A stretch of DNA of 64,000 nucleotides from Streptococcus suis (GCF_002964575.1 NZ_POQQ01000040.1:1-64000), one strand, 5' to 3'. Counted from the stretch's first letter, positions 1 to 8,135 are shown. Notes: a model not told the origin generated them from the letters alone. Translations and numbers: made by a program.

Positions 1-94
1 TAATCAGACGAGCCTCGTGAGTAGCAGGTAAATCCCAAGCAAGATTTAATTCCAAACTTAACTGATTTGTGTTATACTGTTTATACATTTTCAT
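1..94 (-). CDS. Transposase, 5' end only (IS1182-like)
   Basis: An open frame starts with ATG at 94 and reads leftwards off the window edge. The 31 visible residues begin MKMYKQYNTNQLSLEL. The YNxNQLxL pattern resembles the start of IS1182-type transposases. Only the N-terminus is visible, so neither the DDE residues nor the element ends can be checked, and it may be intact or a remnant. The family assignment is from memory of the N-terminal pattern and is moderate at best. Confidence 0.5.
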   Translation of the reverse strand, partial: MKMYKQYNTNQLSLELNLAWDLPATHEARLI

Positions 95-142
95 GCCTTT
101 CTAGTTGTTTTGTCGTTATTATAATTATAAAGCATGAAATGG

Positions 143-177
143 AAAACGAGCAACTCCTAATTGGAATTGCTCGTTTT
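143..177. terminator. Bidirectional hairpin terminator
   Basis: Arms AAAACGAGCAA and TTGCTCGTTTT are flanked by A and T runs, with extra inner pairing around a TAAT loop. It lies between the end of the ABC transporter operon (stop at 220) and the transposase start. It could therefore end the leftward ABC transcript. Confidence 0.7.
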
Positions 178-219
178 TTTATATGCGAGAAGCTAGTTTT
201 TGCCCAGCCTCCTCTTTTT

Positions 220-1020
220 TTATAAAATCATTTCATCGTCAGTCAGCTTTTCACCGCTGTTTTTGTAGAAAAGGTCCATTAGATTTTGAACGGTTAGGTT
301 CTTCTTCTCTTCTCCTTCTACATCGACAACAATCTGACCACGGTGCAACATGACCAAACGATTTCCGTATTCGATAGCATTTTCCATGTTGTGCGTAATC
401 ATAAGGGCAGTTAATTGGTGGCCTTCAACGATTTTCTTGGTGAGCTCCATGACCATGTCACTGGTTTTTGGATCAAGGGCTGCAGTGTGTTCATCCAAGA
501 GCAGAACTTTTGGTTTCACCAGCGAAGCCATCATCAAGGTCAAAGCCTGACGCTGACCGCCTGAAAGAAACTGTGTATCTACTTTCATACGATTTTCCAA
601 GCCCAAACCGAGTTCTTTCAAGGCTTCCTTGAAAATCGCGCGTTCACTGTCTTTCACACCCCAGCCAAGACCACGTGACAAGCCACGACGATAGGCGATA
701 GCCATGTTTTCTTCAATGGTCAAGCGAGAAGCCGTTCCCATCTTAGGATCTTGGAAAACACGGCTGATGTCCTTAGAACGTTTTGCGGCTGGCACATGCT
801 TGATGGATTTACCTTCCAGCAAAATATCGCCCGAATCAACTGTCAAGGCACCCGCAAGTGAGTTCATGAACGTTGATTTACCCGCACCATTACCACCGAT
901 AATGGAAATGAAATCACCTTCTTTTACATCTAGGTTCAAGCCACGAAGGACATGGTTCTCATTGACCGTTCCAGCTTCGAAGGTTTTATGAATATTTTGG
1001 ATTGATAAAATAGTTTTCAT
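220..1020 (-). CDS. ABC transporter ATP-binding protein (PF04392-linked uptake system)
   Basis: 266 aa ATPase that energises import together with the adjoining permease and lipoproteins. Walker A GGNGAGKST lies near residues 42-50, the signature LSGGQRQ near 153-159, and Walker B VLLLDEHTAALD near 172-183. The signature runs straight into the usual D-loop and a switch His (ITHN). It is the last gene of the operon, 9 bp after the permease, with a strong AGGAGG before its ATG. The family normally pairs with ABC_sub_bind lipoproteins of the TrpX type, so an aromatic amino acid is the likeliest cargo. The substrate is inferred, not shown. Confidence 0.88.
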   Translation of the reverse strand: MKTILSIQNIHKTFEAGTVNENHVLRGLNLDVKEGDFISIIGGNGAGKSTFMNSLAGALTVDSGDILLEGKSIKHVPAAKRSKDISRVFQDPKMGTASRLTIEENMAIAYRRGLSRGLGWGVKDSERAIFKEALKELGLGLENRMKVDTQFLSGGQRQALTLMMASLVKPKVLLLDEHTAALDPKTSDMVMELTKKIVEGHQLTALMITHNMENAIEYGNRLVMLHRGQIVVDVEGEEKKNLTVQNLMDLFYKNSGEKLTDDEMIL

Positions 1021-1029
1021 GACTTCCTC

Positions 1030-1923
1030 CTAAGCATTTCCATTCAATTTTGGTCGACGAATGTTGAGTTTCTTCTGCAATTCTGGCACATAGAGAACCG
1101 TTGCCAAGAGGATTGCTGAGAAGAGTTTCACTAGGTCTGCATCCATACCTGGAATTTCCAAAATTGCAAGGATAATCAAACGGTAAACAACGGCACCCAG
1201 TACAACAGACAGTAATCTCCAGCCCAAACGCAAGTTACGCAAGATAACTTCTGCAATAATAACAGATGCCAAACCAATAACAATGGTACCTGTACCAGAG
1301 TTGAGATCCGCATAGCCATTGTTTTGTGTCAACAAGGCTCCACAGAGAGCGATCAAGCCATTTGACATCATATAGCCATAGATTTTCATATTGTCTACAT
1401 TGATACCGTTGGCTTCACTCATCGGAATATTATCCCCTGTTGAACGAATAGCCAGACCAATTTGTGTGTTGAACAAGAGCGTCAACAAGCCCACAACAGC
1501 TAATACAAAGACCAGACCAATGACCAAAACGGCGTTGGTTTTGGTTAAACCCAAATCCTGTAATTGCGTTACCAAGGTTTCTTGTTTAAGCAGGGCTACG
1601 TTGGCCTTACCCAAAATTTTCAAGTTAATCGAATAAAGACCAGTCAAGGTCACAATACCCGTCAAGAGGGCTGGAATTTTTAATTTAGTATGAAGCAAGC
1701 CAGAAACCAGACCTGCCACCATACCCGCTAGCACTGCCATGAAGGTTGCCATCAGAGGATTCACTCCATTGACAATCCCTGTCGCACAGACAGCAGCACC
1801 GAGGGGATAAGAACCCTCCGCTGTCATATCTGCAATATCTAAAATACGAAATGTCAAGTAAACACCTATCGCCATGACCGACCAAAGCAAGCCCTGCGAA
1901 ATACTTGATAAAATAATATCCAC
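1030..1923 (-). CDS. ABC transporter permease (TrpY-like)
   Basis: Hydrophobic protein of about 297 aa with roughly eight to nine membrane segments, similar in layout to BPD_transp_2-type permeases. It begins with a membrane segment (GLLWSVMAIGVYLTFRI) and ends in a basic tail (KKLNIRRPKLNG). I place the start at a GTG (1923) because AAGGAG lies 7 nt upstream. A second GTG seven codons earlier has no such site. It follows the two substrate-binding genes by about 50 bp and precedes the ATPase by 9 bp, so the four genes form one transport operon. Confidence 0.85.
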   Translation of the reverse strand: MDIILSSISQGLLWSVMAIGVYLTFRILDIADMTAEGSYPLGAAVCATGIVNGVNPLMATFMAVLAGMVAGLVSGLLHTKLKIPALLTGIVTLTGLYSINLKILGKANVALLKQETLVTQLQDLGLTKTNAVLVIGLVFVLAVVGLLTLLFNTQIGLAIRSTGDNIPMSEANGINVDNMKIYGYMMSNGLIALCGALLTQNNGYADLNSGTGTIVIGLASVIIAEVILRNLRLGWRLLSVVLGAVVYRLIILAILEIPGMDADLVKLFSAILLATVLYVPELQKKLNIRRPKLNGNA

Positions 1924-1975
1924 GTTTTTCTCCTTATCTAGCACCTAGCAATTCCCAAGTGCCATACCATCCTTC

Positions 1976-2959
1976 TTATTCTGATACAGTTAGTTTGGCT
2001 GTATCGATACCTAGTTTTTTAGCCATTTCTTCATTAACATGAAGGCTAACTGTTTCTGGATATTCTACAGCTGTTTCAGATACCTTGGCACCCTCGATAA
2101 TCTTAATGGCCATTTTAGCTGTTTGACGACCAAGTGCTTCGTAGTTGGTACCGTAGGTCAAGAGCCCGCCTTCATCCACCATGTCTGTTGAACCACCGAT
2201 GACAGGAACCTTATGCTCCACAGACAATTCACCAATCATGGTCATAGTTGAAGCGACTGTATTATCAGTTGGAACAAAGACTGCATCTACATCTTGCATC
2301 AAGCTGGTTGTCGCATCTTGCACTTCATTGGTTGAAGTAATACCTTTGACAACCACCTTGTAACCAGCTTTTTCAAGCAATTCCTTGGCTTGTTCAACCT
2401 GAACTTCTGAATTGCGTTCGCTGGTTGTGTATAAAATACCTACAGTCTTGGCATCTGGAACGGCTTGCCCCAGCAATTCAACTTGTTTATCGATTGGAGC
2501 CTGGTCAGATGTACCGGTCAAGAGACCTCCTGGTTTTTCAATCGATTCAACCAAGTCAGCAGAAAGTGGGTCTGTAACGGCAGTGAAGAGAACTGGTGTT
2601 TCCGTTGACACCGTCGCCAAACTTTGAGCTGATGGTGTTGCGATGGCTAGGACAAGGTCATTTCCATCGATGAGTTGCTCGGAAATAGTTTGAAGGTTGG
2701 CCTGGTCACCTTGGGCATTTTGATAGTCCAATACCAATTTATCTCCCTCTTTGTAGCCGTTTGCTTCCAATTCTGCCACAAAACCTTCGCGCGCTGCTGT
2801 CAATGACTCATGCTCCATATACTGAAGTACACCGACTTTTACCGCCTCAGATGAGGCTTGGTCAGATGATGAGGAACAAGCAGCCAGCGTCAAGGCAGTA
2901 ACACTTGCCAATGAAATAGTAGCCAATTTTTTTACAAGCTTATGATACATAACATCCAA
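1976..2959 (-). CDS. ABC substrate-binding lipoprotein, downstream paralogue
   Basis: 327 aa exported lipoprotein. A basic start and hydrophobic stretch lead to the lipobox LAAC at about residues 25-28, followed by a Ser-rich linker. The body is the two-lobe ABC_sub_bind fold, with conserved blocks VGVLQYMEHESL, DYQNAQGDQANLQT, LAIATPSAQSL, VLFTAVTDPL and VPTDNTVAST. It is clearly paralogous to the gene 12 bp upstream (same blocks in the same order), so this is a tandem duplication. The binding-lobe loops differ, which could mean a different ligand range. A GGGAG site precedes the ATG at 2959; a second ATG three codons in is also possible. Confidence 0.87.
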   Translation of the reverse strand: MDVMYHKLVKKLATISLASVTALTLAACSSSSDQASSEAVKVGVLQYMEHESLTAAREGFVAELEANGYKEGDKLVLDYQNAQGDQANLQTISEQLIDGNDLVLAIATPSAQSLATVSTETPVLFTAVTDPLSADLVESIEKPGGLLTGTSDQAPIDKQVELLGQAVPDAKTVGILYTTSERNSEVQVEQAKELLEKAGYKVVVKGITSTNEVQDATTSLMQDVDAVFVPTDNTVASTMTMIGELSVEHKVPVIGGSTDMVDEGGLLTYGTNYEALGRQTAKMAIKIIEGAKVSETAVEYPETVSLHVNEEMAKKLGIDTAKLTVSE

Positions 2960-2971
2960 TCTCCCAAATCT

Positions 2972-3931
2972 TTATTCTTCGAGTGCTTTAATCGTTGCTG
3001 GGTCAATTCCCACTGCTTTTGCCATTTCTTCGTTGACAGCAATAGCTGCTGTATTTGGTTTTTCTACAGCCAAGTCTGCTGGCTTTTCACCTTCCAAAAT
3101 CTTGACTGCTAATTCACCTGCCTGAACACCGATAGCATGGTAGTCAACACCGTAAGTGAACAAAGCTGCATCAATTACCGCTGCATCCGAACCCATAGCC
3201 GGCACTTTTGCTTCTTTCAAAATATCGCCAATAGTTGAAGCAGTTGAGGCTACTGTATTATCAGTTGGAAGGTAGATGGCATCCACTTTGCCAGCCAGTG
3301 AGGTGATGGCTTGCTGAACATCGTTAGTAGATGTCACTGTAGCCACTTCTACCTTAATGCCTTTAGCTTCAAGGGCTTTCTTTGCCTGATTAGCTTGAAC
3401 TTCCGAGTTTACCTCGCTTGAATTGTAGAAAATACCGACTGTTTTCGCAGTTGGAACAACCTTGAGCAACATCTCAATTTGATCTGTCACATCTGTCGCA
3501 TCGATTGAGCCTGTCATGGTTCCACCAGGTACTTCCAAAGACTCCACCAAACCTGCTTCAACAGGATCCGTTACAGCCGTAAAGACACTTGGTGTTTCAG
3601 CATCTGCGTTTAACATGGCTTGGGCAGCTGGTGTTGCAATTGCAAAGTTAATATCATTGTTGCCCGCTAACTTTTGAACCATGGTTTGCAGGTTGGCTTG
3701 GTCACCTTGTGAGTTTTGCAAATCGATAGTCAGGTTTTCACCTTCATTATAACCAGCTTCTGCCAAGGCCTCAACAAAACCTTCACGCGCTGCCGTCAAG
3801 GCTTCATGCTCGGCATATTGAATAATACCAATATTGACTGAGTCTGAATCGGATGAATTTGAGCTACATGCAGCCAGTGTAACTGCAGACAAAAGAACAA
3901 CTGAACTAAGAATAACTTTTTTAAATCCCAT
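2972..3931 (-). CDS. ABC substrate-binding lipoprotein, first gene of operon (TrpX-like)
   Basis: 319 aa lipoprotein with signal sequence and lipobox LAAC near residues 19-22, then a Ser/Asp linker. ABC_sub_bind blocks IGIIQYAEHEAL, QNSQGDQANLQTM, FAIATPAAQ, VFTAVTDPV, GIFYNSSEVNS and LPTDNTVAST are all present. Pneumococcal relatives of this family are known to bind aromatic amino acids, which agrees with the Tyr/Phe-rich leader peptide upstream. An AAGGAG site sits 7 nt before the ATG. A 12-bp hairpin at 3970-3999 lies between the promoter and this gene, so expression is probably controlled by attenuation. Confidence 0.88.
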   Translation of the reverse strand: MGFKKVILSSVVLLSAVTLAACSSNSSDSDSVNIGIIQYAEHEALTAAREGFVEALAEAGYNEGENLTIDLQNSQGDQANLQTMVQKLAGNNDINFAIATPAAQAMLNADAETPSVFTAVTDPVEAGLVESLEVPGGTMTGSIDATDVTDQIEMLLKVVPTAKTVGIFYNSSEVNSEVQANQAKKALEAKGIKVEVATVTSTNDVQQAITSLAGKVDAIYLPTDNTVASTASTIGDILKEAKVPAMGSDAAVIDAALFTYGVDYHAIGVQAGELAVKILEGEKPADLAVEKPNTAAIAVNEEMAKAVGIDPATIKALEE

Positions 3932-3969
3932 GATTTATCTCCTTTATTTAATAAAAAATGAATACGAAA

Positions 3970-3999
3970 GGACCGCTTAGACTACACTCTAAACGGTCC
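3970..3999 (-). terminator. Candidate attenuator hairpin
   Basis: Perfect 12-bp inverted repeat (allowing G-U) with a 6-nt loop, 39 bp upstream of the first lipoprotein start. In RNA sense it is followed by UUUCGU and later U-rich sequence. It is the most stable stem in the leader and the obvious regulated terminator. Confidence 0.6.
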
Positions 4000-4146
4000 C
4001 ATATTTCAACTGTATGTGAAAACAGAATGAAGTACTGTGCCATTTAGATGTATCATCTATGAGGCACACGTCAAAACAGCTACAGCCACATAGATACAAA
4101 CTTTACGTTCCCGTGTTTGCATCCATGTTTACCATGTCTACAAACA

Positions 4147-4209
4147 CTATCTAAAATAGCCGTAGAAATAAGTATGATTAGCTGAATGGTTTTGACACAT
4201 TTGTAACAT
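4147..4209 (-). CDS. Leader peptide, 20 aa, Tyr/Phe rich
   Basis: A 20-codon ORF starts at ATG 4209, with AAAGGA 8 nt upstream and a sigma-A promoter whose predicted start lies about 30 nt upstream. It ends TYFYGYFR then TAG, so five of the six residues before Gly/Arg are Tyr or Phe. That is the classic layout of an amino-acid-sensing leader peptide. Stalling at Tyr/Phe codons would change folding of the downstream GTGTTTG/CAAACAC region. There is no homology evidence; the call rests on position, RBS and composition. Confidence 0.6.
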   Translation of the reverse strand: MLQMCQNHSANHTYFYGYFR

Positions 4210-4246
4210 CTCTGTTTTCCTTTCTATTGATTTTTAATTCCTACTT

Positions 4247-4275
4247 ATCTTAATTCATTTTCAAGCATTTGTCAA
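4247..4275 (-). promoter_or_regulatory. Sigma-A promoter of the ABC operon
   Basis: On the minus strand, TTGACA (4275-4270) and TAAGAT (4252-4247) are separated by 17 bp. Transcription would begin near 4240, about 30 nt before the leader-peptide ATG. Confidence 0.65.
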
Positions 4276-4326
4276 CAAAAATTGCTTAAATTTTCAGATT
4301 TTTTAACTTTTTAACTATTTTTACGG

Positions 4327-4359
4327 AAAAAAACAGGAATTGGATAGTGCCAATCCCTG
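4327..4359 (-). terminator. Terminator after lacD
   Basis: In the minus-strand sense, CAGGGATTGG pairs with CCAATTCCTG around a short loop and is followed by seven U residues. It lies directly after the lacD stop codon and before the upstream region of the ABC operon. Confidence 0.85.
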
Positions 4360-4366
4360 CATTTTT

Positions 4367-5368
4367 TTATTTAACTTCCACTTTTTCTGTCCAAGGACGG
4401 GCAGTTGTTGCCAGAACCTCGTTGAGTTCTTCTACGTTGCGACGACCTTGGTCTGCCAACCAAGCTTTAGCTGCTTCTTCCCCTTCACTTGCAAAGATAG
4501 CTACTGCATCCTTCCAAGTCGCGCGTCCACAAAGAACACCGTTAAAGCTTGAACCGGCTTCTTTAGCAAAGACAAGGGTTTCTTGGAAGAGTTTAGCAGA
4601 TACACCCGCACTCAAATAGATGAATGGCAAGTGGGTACTGTCTGTTTGCTCCTTGAAGAAGGCCTTGGCTTCCTCAACTGTATAGACTGGCTCTTCATCT
4701 GTGTAGCCTTCTACAAAGTTCATGTTAACTGGTACTTCTACCTTAAGCACATCTGCATTGTAGCGTGGCTTGCTAAATTCACGCATGGCACCATTGACCT
4801 TGTGTGGTTTGAGGGCTGCGTATTCACGAGAAGTCACATCCATGTCGCTGGCATCGTAAGTCAAGATTTCCACGAAGTAAGGAATATCTTCTGCGATACA
4901 CTCGCTACCAATACGTTCTACCCAGGCATGCTTGATGTCATTGATTTCTGGCTTGTCATCTACATCATAGTAAAGCAAGATTTTTACGGCATCTGCACCC
5001 AATTCTTTGATGCGTTTTGCTGACCAGTTTGGCAAAAGGTCTGGCAAACGACCTGGTGTGGAAGCATCGTAACCTGTTTTTTCATAAGCTGCAATGAAAC
5101 CGCAATCTGCATGGCGCAATTCTGAAGCTGGAACACCATACTCAGCATCCAAAAGAATGGAACTTGCATAAGGTGTCAAGTCACTTGAGATAACTTTTTT
5201 GAAATCAATCAAAATATCATCTCCAAATTCGCCACCACCTGCTGCCGCAGCCAAAAGGCGTTTCAAAGCACCACGTTGGTCAATCGCCAAGGCCGCAATC
5301 ACCTGATCGCTGTTTGACAAGCGGGTCATGTGGTCAAATTTAGCCTGAGAAAGTTGTAATTTTGTCAT
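4367..5368 (-). CDS. lacD: Tagatose 1,6-diphosphate aldolase
   Basis: 333 aa class I aldolase of the LacD family, close to the usual ~326 aa. It splits tagatose-1,6-bisphosphate into dihydroxyacetone phosphate and glyceraldehyde-3-phosphate. Recognisable blocks are ALAIDQRGALKRL near the start, LDAEYG, KILLYYD (likely Schiff-base Lys region), VEILTYD and LSAGVSAKLFQETL. The rest of the tagatose-6-phosphate set (lacABC) is not in this window. Here the gene follows nagA by 22 bp, with its own AGGAGG, and shares its transcript. LacD enzymes also accept fructose-1,6-bisphosphate and one is a known moonlighting regulator in S. pyogenes. The metabolic role here is therefore open. Confidence 0.9.
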   Translation of the reverse strand: MTKLQLSQAKFDHMTRLSNSDQVIAALAIDQRGALKRLLAAAAGGGEFGDDILIDFKKVISSDLTPYASSILLDAEYGVPASELRHADCGFIAAYEKTGYDASTPGRLPDLLPNWSAKRIKELGADAVKILLYYDVDDKPEINDIKHAWVERIGSECIAEDIPYFVEILTYDASDMDVTSREYAALKPHKVNGAMREFSKPRYNADVLKVEVPVNMNFVEGYTDEEPVYTVEEAKAFFKEQTDSTHLPFIYLSAGVSAKLFQETLVFAKEAGSSFNGVLCGRATWKDAVAIFASEGEEAAKAWLADQGRRNVEELNEVLATTARPWTEKVEVK

Positions 5369-5390
5369 TAGATTCCTCCTAAGGATTTTA

Positions 5391-6536
5391 TTAACCGAAT
5401 CGTTTCACTCCATCGAGGTAGGTAGCTTTCAAACGTCCCGCATCATCTACAACGATAAAGTCTGCTGCCCGTCCTTCTGCAATCTGACCACAAACATGGT
5501 CAATGTTGACAGAACGAGCTGGTGCCAGAGAAGCCATACGAAGGGCATCAGGCAAGGACACCAAGCCCCATTCAACCACATGCTGAACAGCTTGGATTAA
5601 CTCCAGAATGGAGCCTGCCAGGCTACCGCTATCTTTCAGACGGGCTGTGCCGTCCTTTACAATAACTTCAAATTCACCCAGTCGAGAATTTCCTTCACCC
5701 ATTCCTCCAGCTCGCATACAGTCTGTAATCAATACTGTTTCTTCTGCGCCACGCGCTTTAATGACAACTTCTGCTGCCGCTGGATGAACATGGTGACCAT
5801 CACAAATCATTTCTGCATAAACATTTTTTAAGTTCAGGGCTGCGCCAACCATTCCTGGCTCACGATGATGTAGCCCACTCATACCATTGTAGACATGGAC
5901 GAAGATATTGGCTCCTGCATTTACAGCCGCTTCTGCTTGCGCATAGGTCGCATCACTATGAGCGAGAGCTGTATGAATGGCCTTGCCGTTGGCAAATTCG
6001 ATAAATTCTGTCACACCTTCTCTTTCTGGCGCAATGGCAATTTTATTAACCAGGCCCTTGGAGAGCTGGTGCCATTTGTCCAATTTCTCAATGGATGGAT
6101 CGCTCATATACTTGGGATTTTGGGCTCCCTTGTATTTTTCTGTAAAGAAGGGACCTTCTAAGAAAATTCCCTGAATCTTGGCACCTCTTTCCTGACCTGC
6201 ATAGGTTCCGATGGTTTCACAGACTGCATCCAAATTTTCTGTGGAATCTGTCAGGGTTGTAGGAAGCCAAGAGGTAACCCCACAAGACAAGAGGCCTTCT
6301 GAAATCACCTTGATCCCTTCGAAATCATTGTCCATGACATCGTGAGATGCATAGCCATGAATGTGGGTGTCCACCAAACCTGCTGCCAGATGATAGTCGG
6401 AATAATCAATAATCTCACCTTCTGGCTTCTCCGTCAGAATCTGACCAAAAGTACCTGCGTCAGTTAATTCAAGATAGGCATTCTCTACCTCAGTATCCTT
6501 TAAAATAATAGACTTAGCATATACATATTTAGACAT
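5391..6536 (-). CDS. nagA: N-acetylglucosamine-6-phosphate deacetylase
   Basis: 381 aa amidohydrolase that removes acetate from GlcNAc-6-phosphate to give glucosamine-6-phosphate. Metal and active-site motifs are DTHIHGY near the N-terminus, LEGPFF, the His of TALAHSDAT, HVYNGM, DGHHVHP and ITDCMRAGG. The C-terminal beta strand VCGQIAEGRAADFIVVDD is typical of the family. AAGGAG precedes the ATG. The promoter carries two GntR/NagR-like palindromes, so induction by amino sugars is likely. It is first in a two-gene unit with lacD. Confidence 0.93.
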   Translation of the reverse strand: MSKYVYAKSIILKDTEVENAYLELTDAGTFGQILTEKPEGEIIDYSDYHLAAGLVDTHIHGYASHDVMDNDFEGIKVISEGLLSCGVTSWLPTTLTDSTENLDAVCETIGTYAGQERGAKIQGIFLEGPFFTEKYKGAQNPKYMSDPSIEKLDKWHQLSKGLVNKIAIAPEREGVTEFIEFANGKAIHTALAHSDATYAQAEAAVNAGANIFVHVYNGMSGLHHREPGMVGAALNLKNVYAEMICDGHHVHPAAAEVVIKARGAEETVLITDCMRAGGMGEGNSRLGEFEVIVKDGTARLKDSGSLAGSILELIQAVQHVVEWGLVSLPDALRMASLAPARSVNIDHVCGQIAEGRAADFIVVDDAGRLKATYLDGVKRFG

Positions 6537-6574
6537 AGCCTATCTCCTTAAATCAATATACATTTTATGTACAC

Positions 6575-6627
6575 TGGTTATAACCATATACTAATTGTAG
6601 TATATACCAATGAAGAAGGATTGTCAA
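6575..6627 (-). promoter_or_regulatory. nagA promoter with NagR-like operators
   Basis: On the minus strand, TTGACA (6627-6622) and TATACT (6604-6599) are spaced 17 bp. ATTGGTATATA overlaps the -10 box, and the perfect palindrome TGGTTATAACCA (6586-6575) lies just downstream. Both resemble GntR-family NagR sites known from streptococcal nag genes. Repressor identity is inferred. Confidence 0.65.
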
Positions 6628-6648
6628 GTAATCTCCAATTTTTCGAAC

Positions 6649-6670
6649 AAAAATACAGCCTTTCGGCTGT
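6649..6670 (-). terminator. Terminator after the aro/tyrA transcript
   Basis: In minus-strand sense, ACAGCC-GAAA-GGCTGT is followed by AUUUUU, immediately after the stop of the YlbF-family gene. A GNRA-type tetraloop makes it a convincing rho-independent terminator. Confidence 0.85.
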
Positions 6671-6673
6671 ACT

Positions 6674-7012
6674 CTATAGCAATTCATTCAAAGGTTTGAA
6701 AATAATACGCTCCAAATCAGCTACATAAGCTGCTAACTGCTGCTGTTTTGTGAAATATTCGACCAAAATTGGATTGGCTTGAACCTTCTTATTGAAATCC
6801 AACATGGTTTTTTGATCTTCTTCTGTAGGAATATCACCCGCTTGCAATTTTTCCTGAATACCGCGTTGGAAGCTAATATAGCCCTCCAAAATTTCATTTG
6901 CTTCAGGATTGCCTTCAACGGAAACTTTAACCGCTTCTACTGCCTTGTACTCAGGCAGGTTACGGATAGCACGTTCCAATTCATTTGCAATATCATAGAT
7001 ATTTGTTGACAT
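6674..7012 (-). CDS. YlbF/YmcA family protein (UPF0342)
   Basis: 112 aa helical protein of the Com_YlbF family. It has no enzyme motif. The sequence is dominated by amphipathic helices, with a middle segment (EILEGYISFQRGIQEKLQAG) and a C-terminal QQQLAAYVADLERIIFKPL that fits the family. Bacillus relatives act in the Y-complex that affects RNase Y and competence, whereas the role of the streptococcal member is not established. It is the last gene of the tyrA transcript (12 bp gap), behind AAAGGAG. In other streptococci the same gene sits beside tyrA, so the order is conserved. Confidence 0.82.
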   Translation of the reverse strand: MSTNIYDIANELERAIRNLPEYKAVEAVKVSVEGNPEANEILEGYISFQRGIQEKLQAGDIPTEEDQKTMLDFNKKVQANPILVEYFTKQQQLAAYVADLERIIFKPLNELL

Positions 7013-7024
7013 AAGCTTTCTCCT

Positions 7025-8128
7025 TTAATCGTGGTGTAGTTGGTAAGTCGTTTGCTCCCTCAAACGGTGAGCAGCTTCTTCCAAGTGCACCTTATTTTTA
7101 AACGTAATTTGTAATATACCGTGTATATCTTCACGGTTTTCTTCGTTAATACGAATATTGACAATGGAAATGCCACGCAGGACTTCCAAGACCTTCAAAA
7201 TCGTATCTTCCTCATCGGGAACGCTAAGGAATAAATCATAGAAGGAATCCACACCGGCTCTCTTATGAATTTCCATAGCCTTGCGGGTCTGACGACCTGT
7301 TTCAAAAAATTCCCAAATAGCCTCTCTATCTCCAGATTTCAGGATGGTTGAAACTTGGTTCAGTCGGTCTTGAAATTCCGCGATCCTATCCAAAATCGCT
7401 TCTGGATTGGTCATGAGAATGCTGGTCCACATACCTGGTTCACTTTCGGCAATCCGGGTCATATCCCGAAAACCACCTGCCGCAAAATTATTGGTAAAGG
7501 GATGATTTTGGGCGTAATCTCCAGCCTGATTCATCAAACTAGAAGCCAAGACATGTGGAAAATGGGAAATCTGACTGGTGACCCTATCATGCTCTGCTGC
7601 ATCAAGCTGGACAAAGCGGGCACCTGTCCCAGACAGTAAATCAGTCAATCGAGGAACTGCATCTGCCTTGGTAGCCTGACAAGGCGTCATTATATAGTAG
7701 GCATTTTCAAATAAGTGGATATCTGCCGCTACCGCACCAGACTTATGACTACCAGCCATCGGATGCCCACCGATAAAGTTGATGTTCTTAGGTAAAAGAA
7801 ACTTATCAGCTGCAGTCACAATAGCTGACTTGGTTGAACCCGCATCTGTAATCAGAACGCCTTCTTTCAGGTTCATGTGACTTAACTCTTCTATCAATTC
7901 AAGCGACACTTGGATAGGCACGCTCAGAAGAATCACATCAGCTTGTCCAGCCAATTCTACCAAATCATCTAATAGGTAGTCCACCATTTTTTGCTCAAGC
8001 GCAACCTGTGCAGAAGCTGGATTGGGTTCAAAACCTAGAATATGATAATCTGGATGCTGTTTACGGATACAAAGGGCGAGTGAACTTCCAATCAGGCCCA
8101 GACCGACAATCAAAATCGTTTTTTTCAT
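7025..8128 (-). CDS. tyrA: Prephenate dehydrogenase
   Basis: About 367 aa enzyme that converts prephenate to 4-hydroxyphenylpyruvate for tyrosine synthesis. It has an N-terminal NAD-binding motif GLGLIGSSLA, the core blocks ITDAGSTKS, GGHPMAGSHKSG and the catalytic-domain His in SHFPHVLAS, then a C-terminal ACT-like domain (LEVLRGISIVNIRINEENRED). The start is placed at ATG 8128, seven bases after the aroC stop. An earlier in-frame start would lie inside aroC and lacks the natural MKKTILIVGLG beginning. The ACT domain suggests feedback control by tyrosine. Confidence 0.92.
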   Translation of the reverse strand: MKKTILIVGLGLIGSSLALCIRKQHPDYHILGFEPNPASAQVALEQKMVDYLLDDLVELAGQADVILLSVPIQVSLELIEELSHMNLKEGVLITDAGSTKSAIVTAADKFLLPKNINFIGGHPMAGSHKSGAVAADIHLFENAYYIMTPCQATKADAVPRLTDLLSGTGARFVQLDAAEHDRVTSQISHFPHVLASSLMNQAGDYAQNHPFTNNFAAGGFRDMTRIAESEPGMWTSILMTNPEAILDRIAEFQDRLNQVSTILKSGDREAIWEFFETGRQTRKAMEIHKRAGVDSFYDLFLSVPDEEDTILKVLEVLRGISIVNIRINEENREDIHGILQITFKNKVHLEEAAHRLREQTTYQLHHD

Positions 8129-8135
8129 TGCTGAC

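Larger units (their letters stand above)
3932..4240 (-). promoter_or_regulatory. Structured leader of the ABC operon (candidate attenuator)
   Basis: About 300 nt lie between the predicted start of transcription and the first lipoprotein gene. In RNA sense the leader holds a short leader ORF (4209-4147), then GTGTTTG able to pair with CAAACAC. That CAAAC can instead pair with GTTTG further on. A hairpin follows with GTGCC/GGCAC ends, and last a strong 12-bp stem at 3999-3970 (GGACCG...CGGTCC) ahead of UUUCGU. Mutually exclusive pairings plus an aromatic-rich leader peptide fit ribosome-mediated attenuation. I could not find the conserved T-box sequence. The final U run is weak, so translational control is also possible. 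Confidence 0.6.

Noticed and set aside
3932..4240. T-box riboswitch upstream of the ABC operon
   Set aside because: No AGGGTGGNACCGCG-like T-box sequence or Specifier-loop layout could be found on the minus strand; a translated leader peptide explains the region better.
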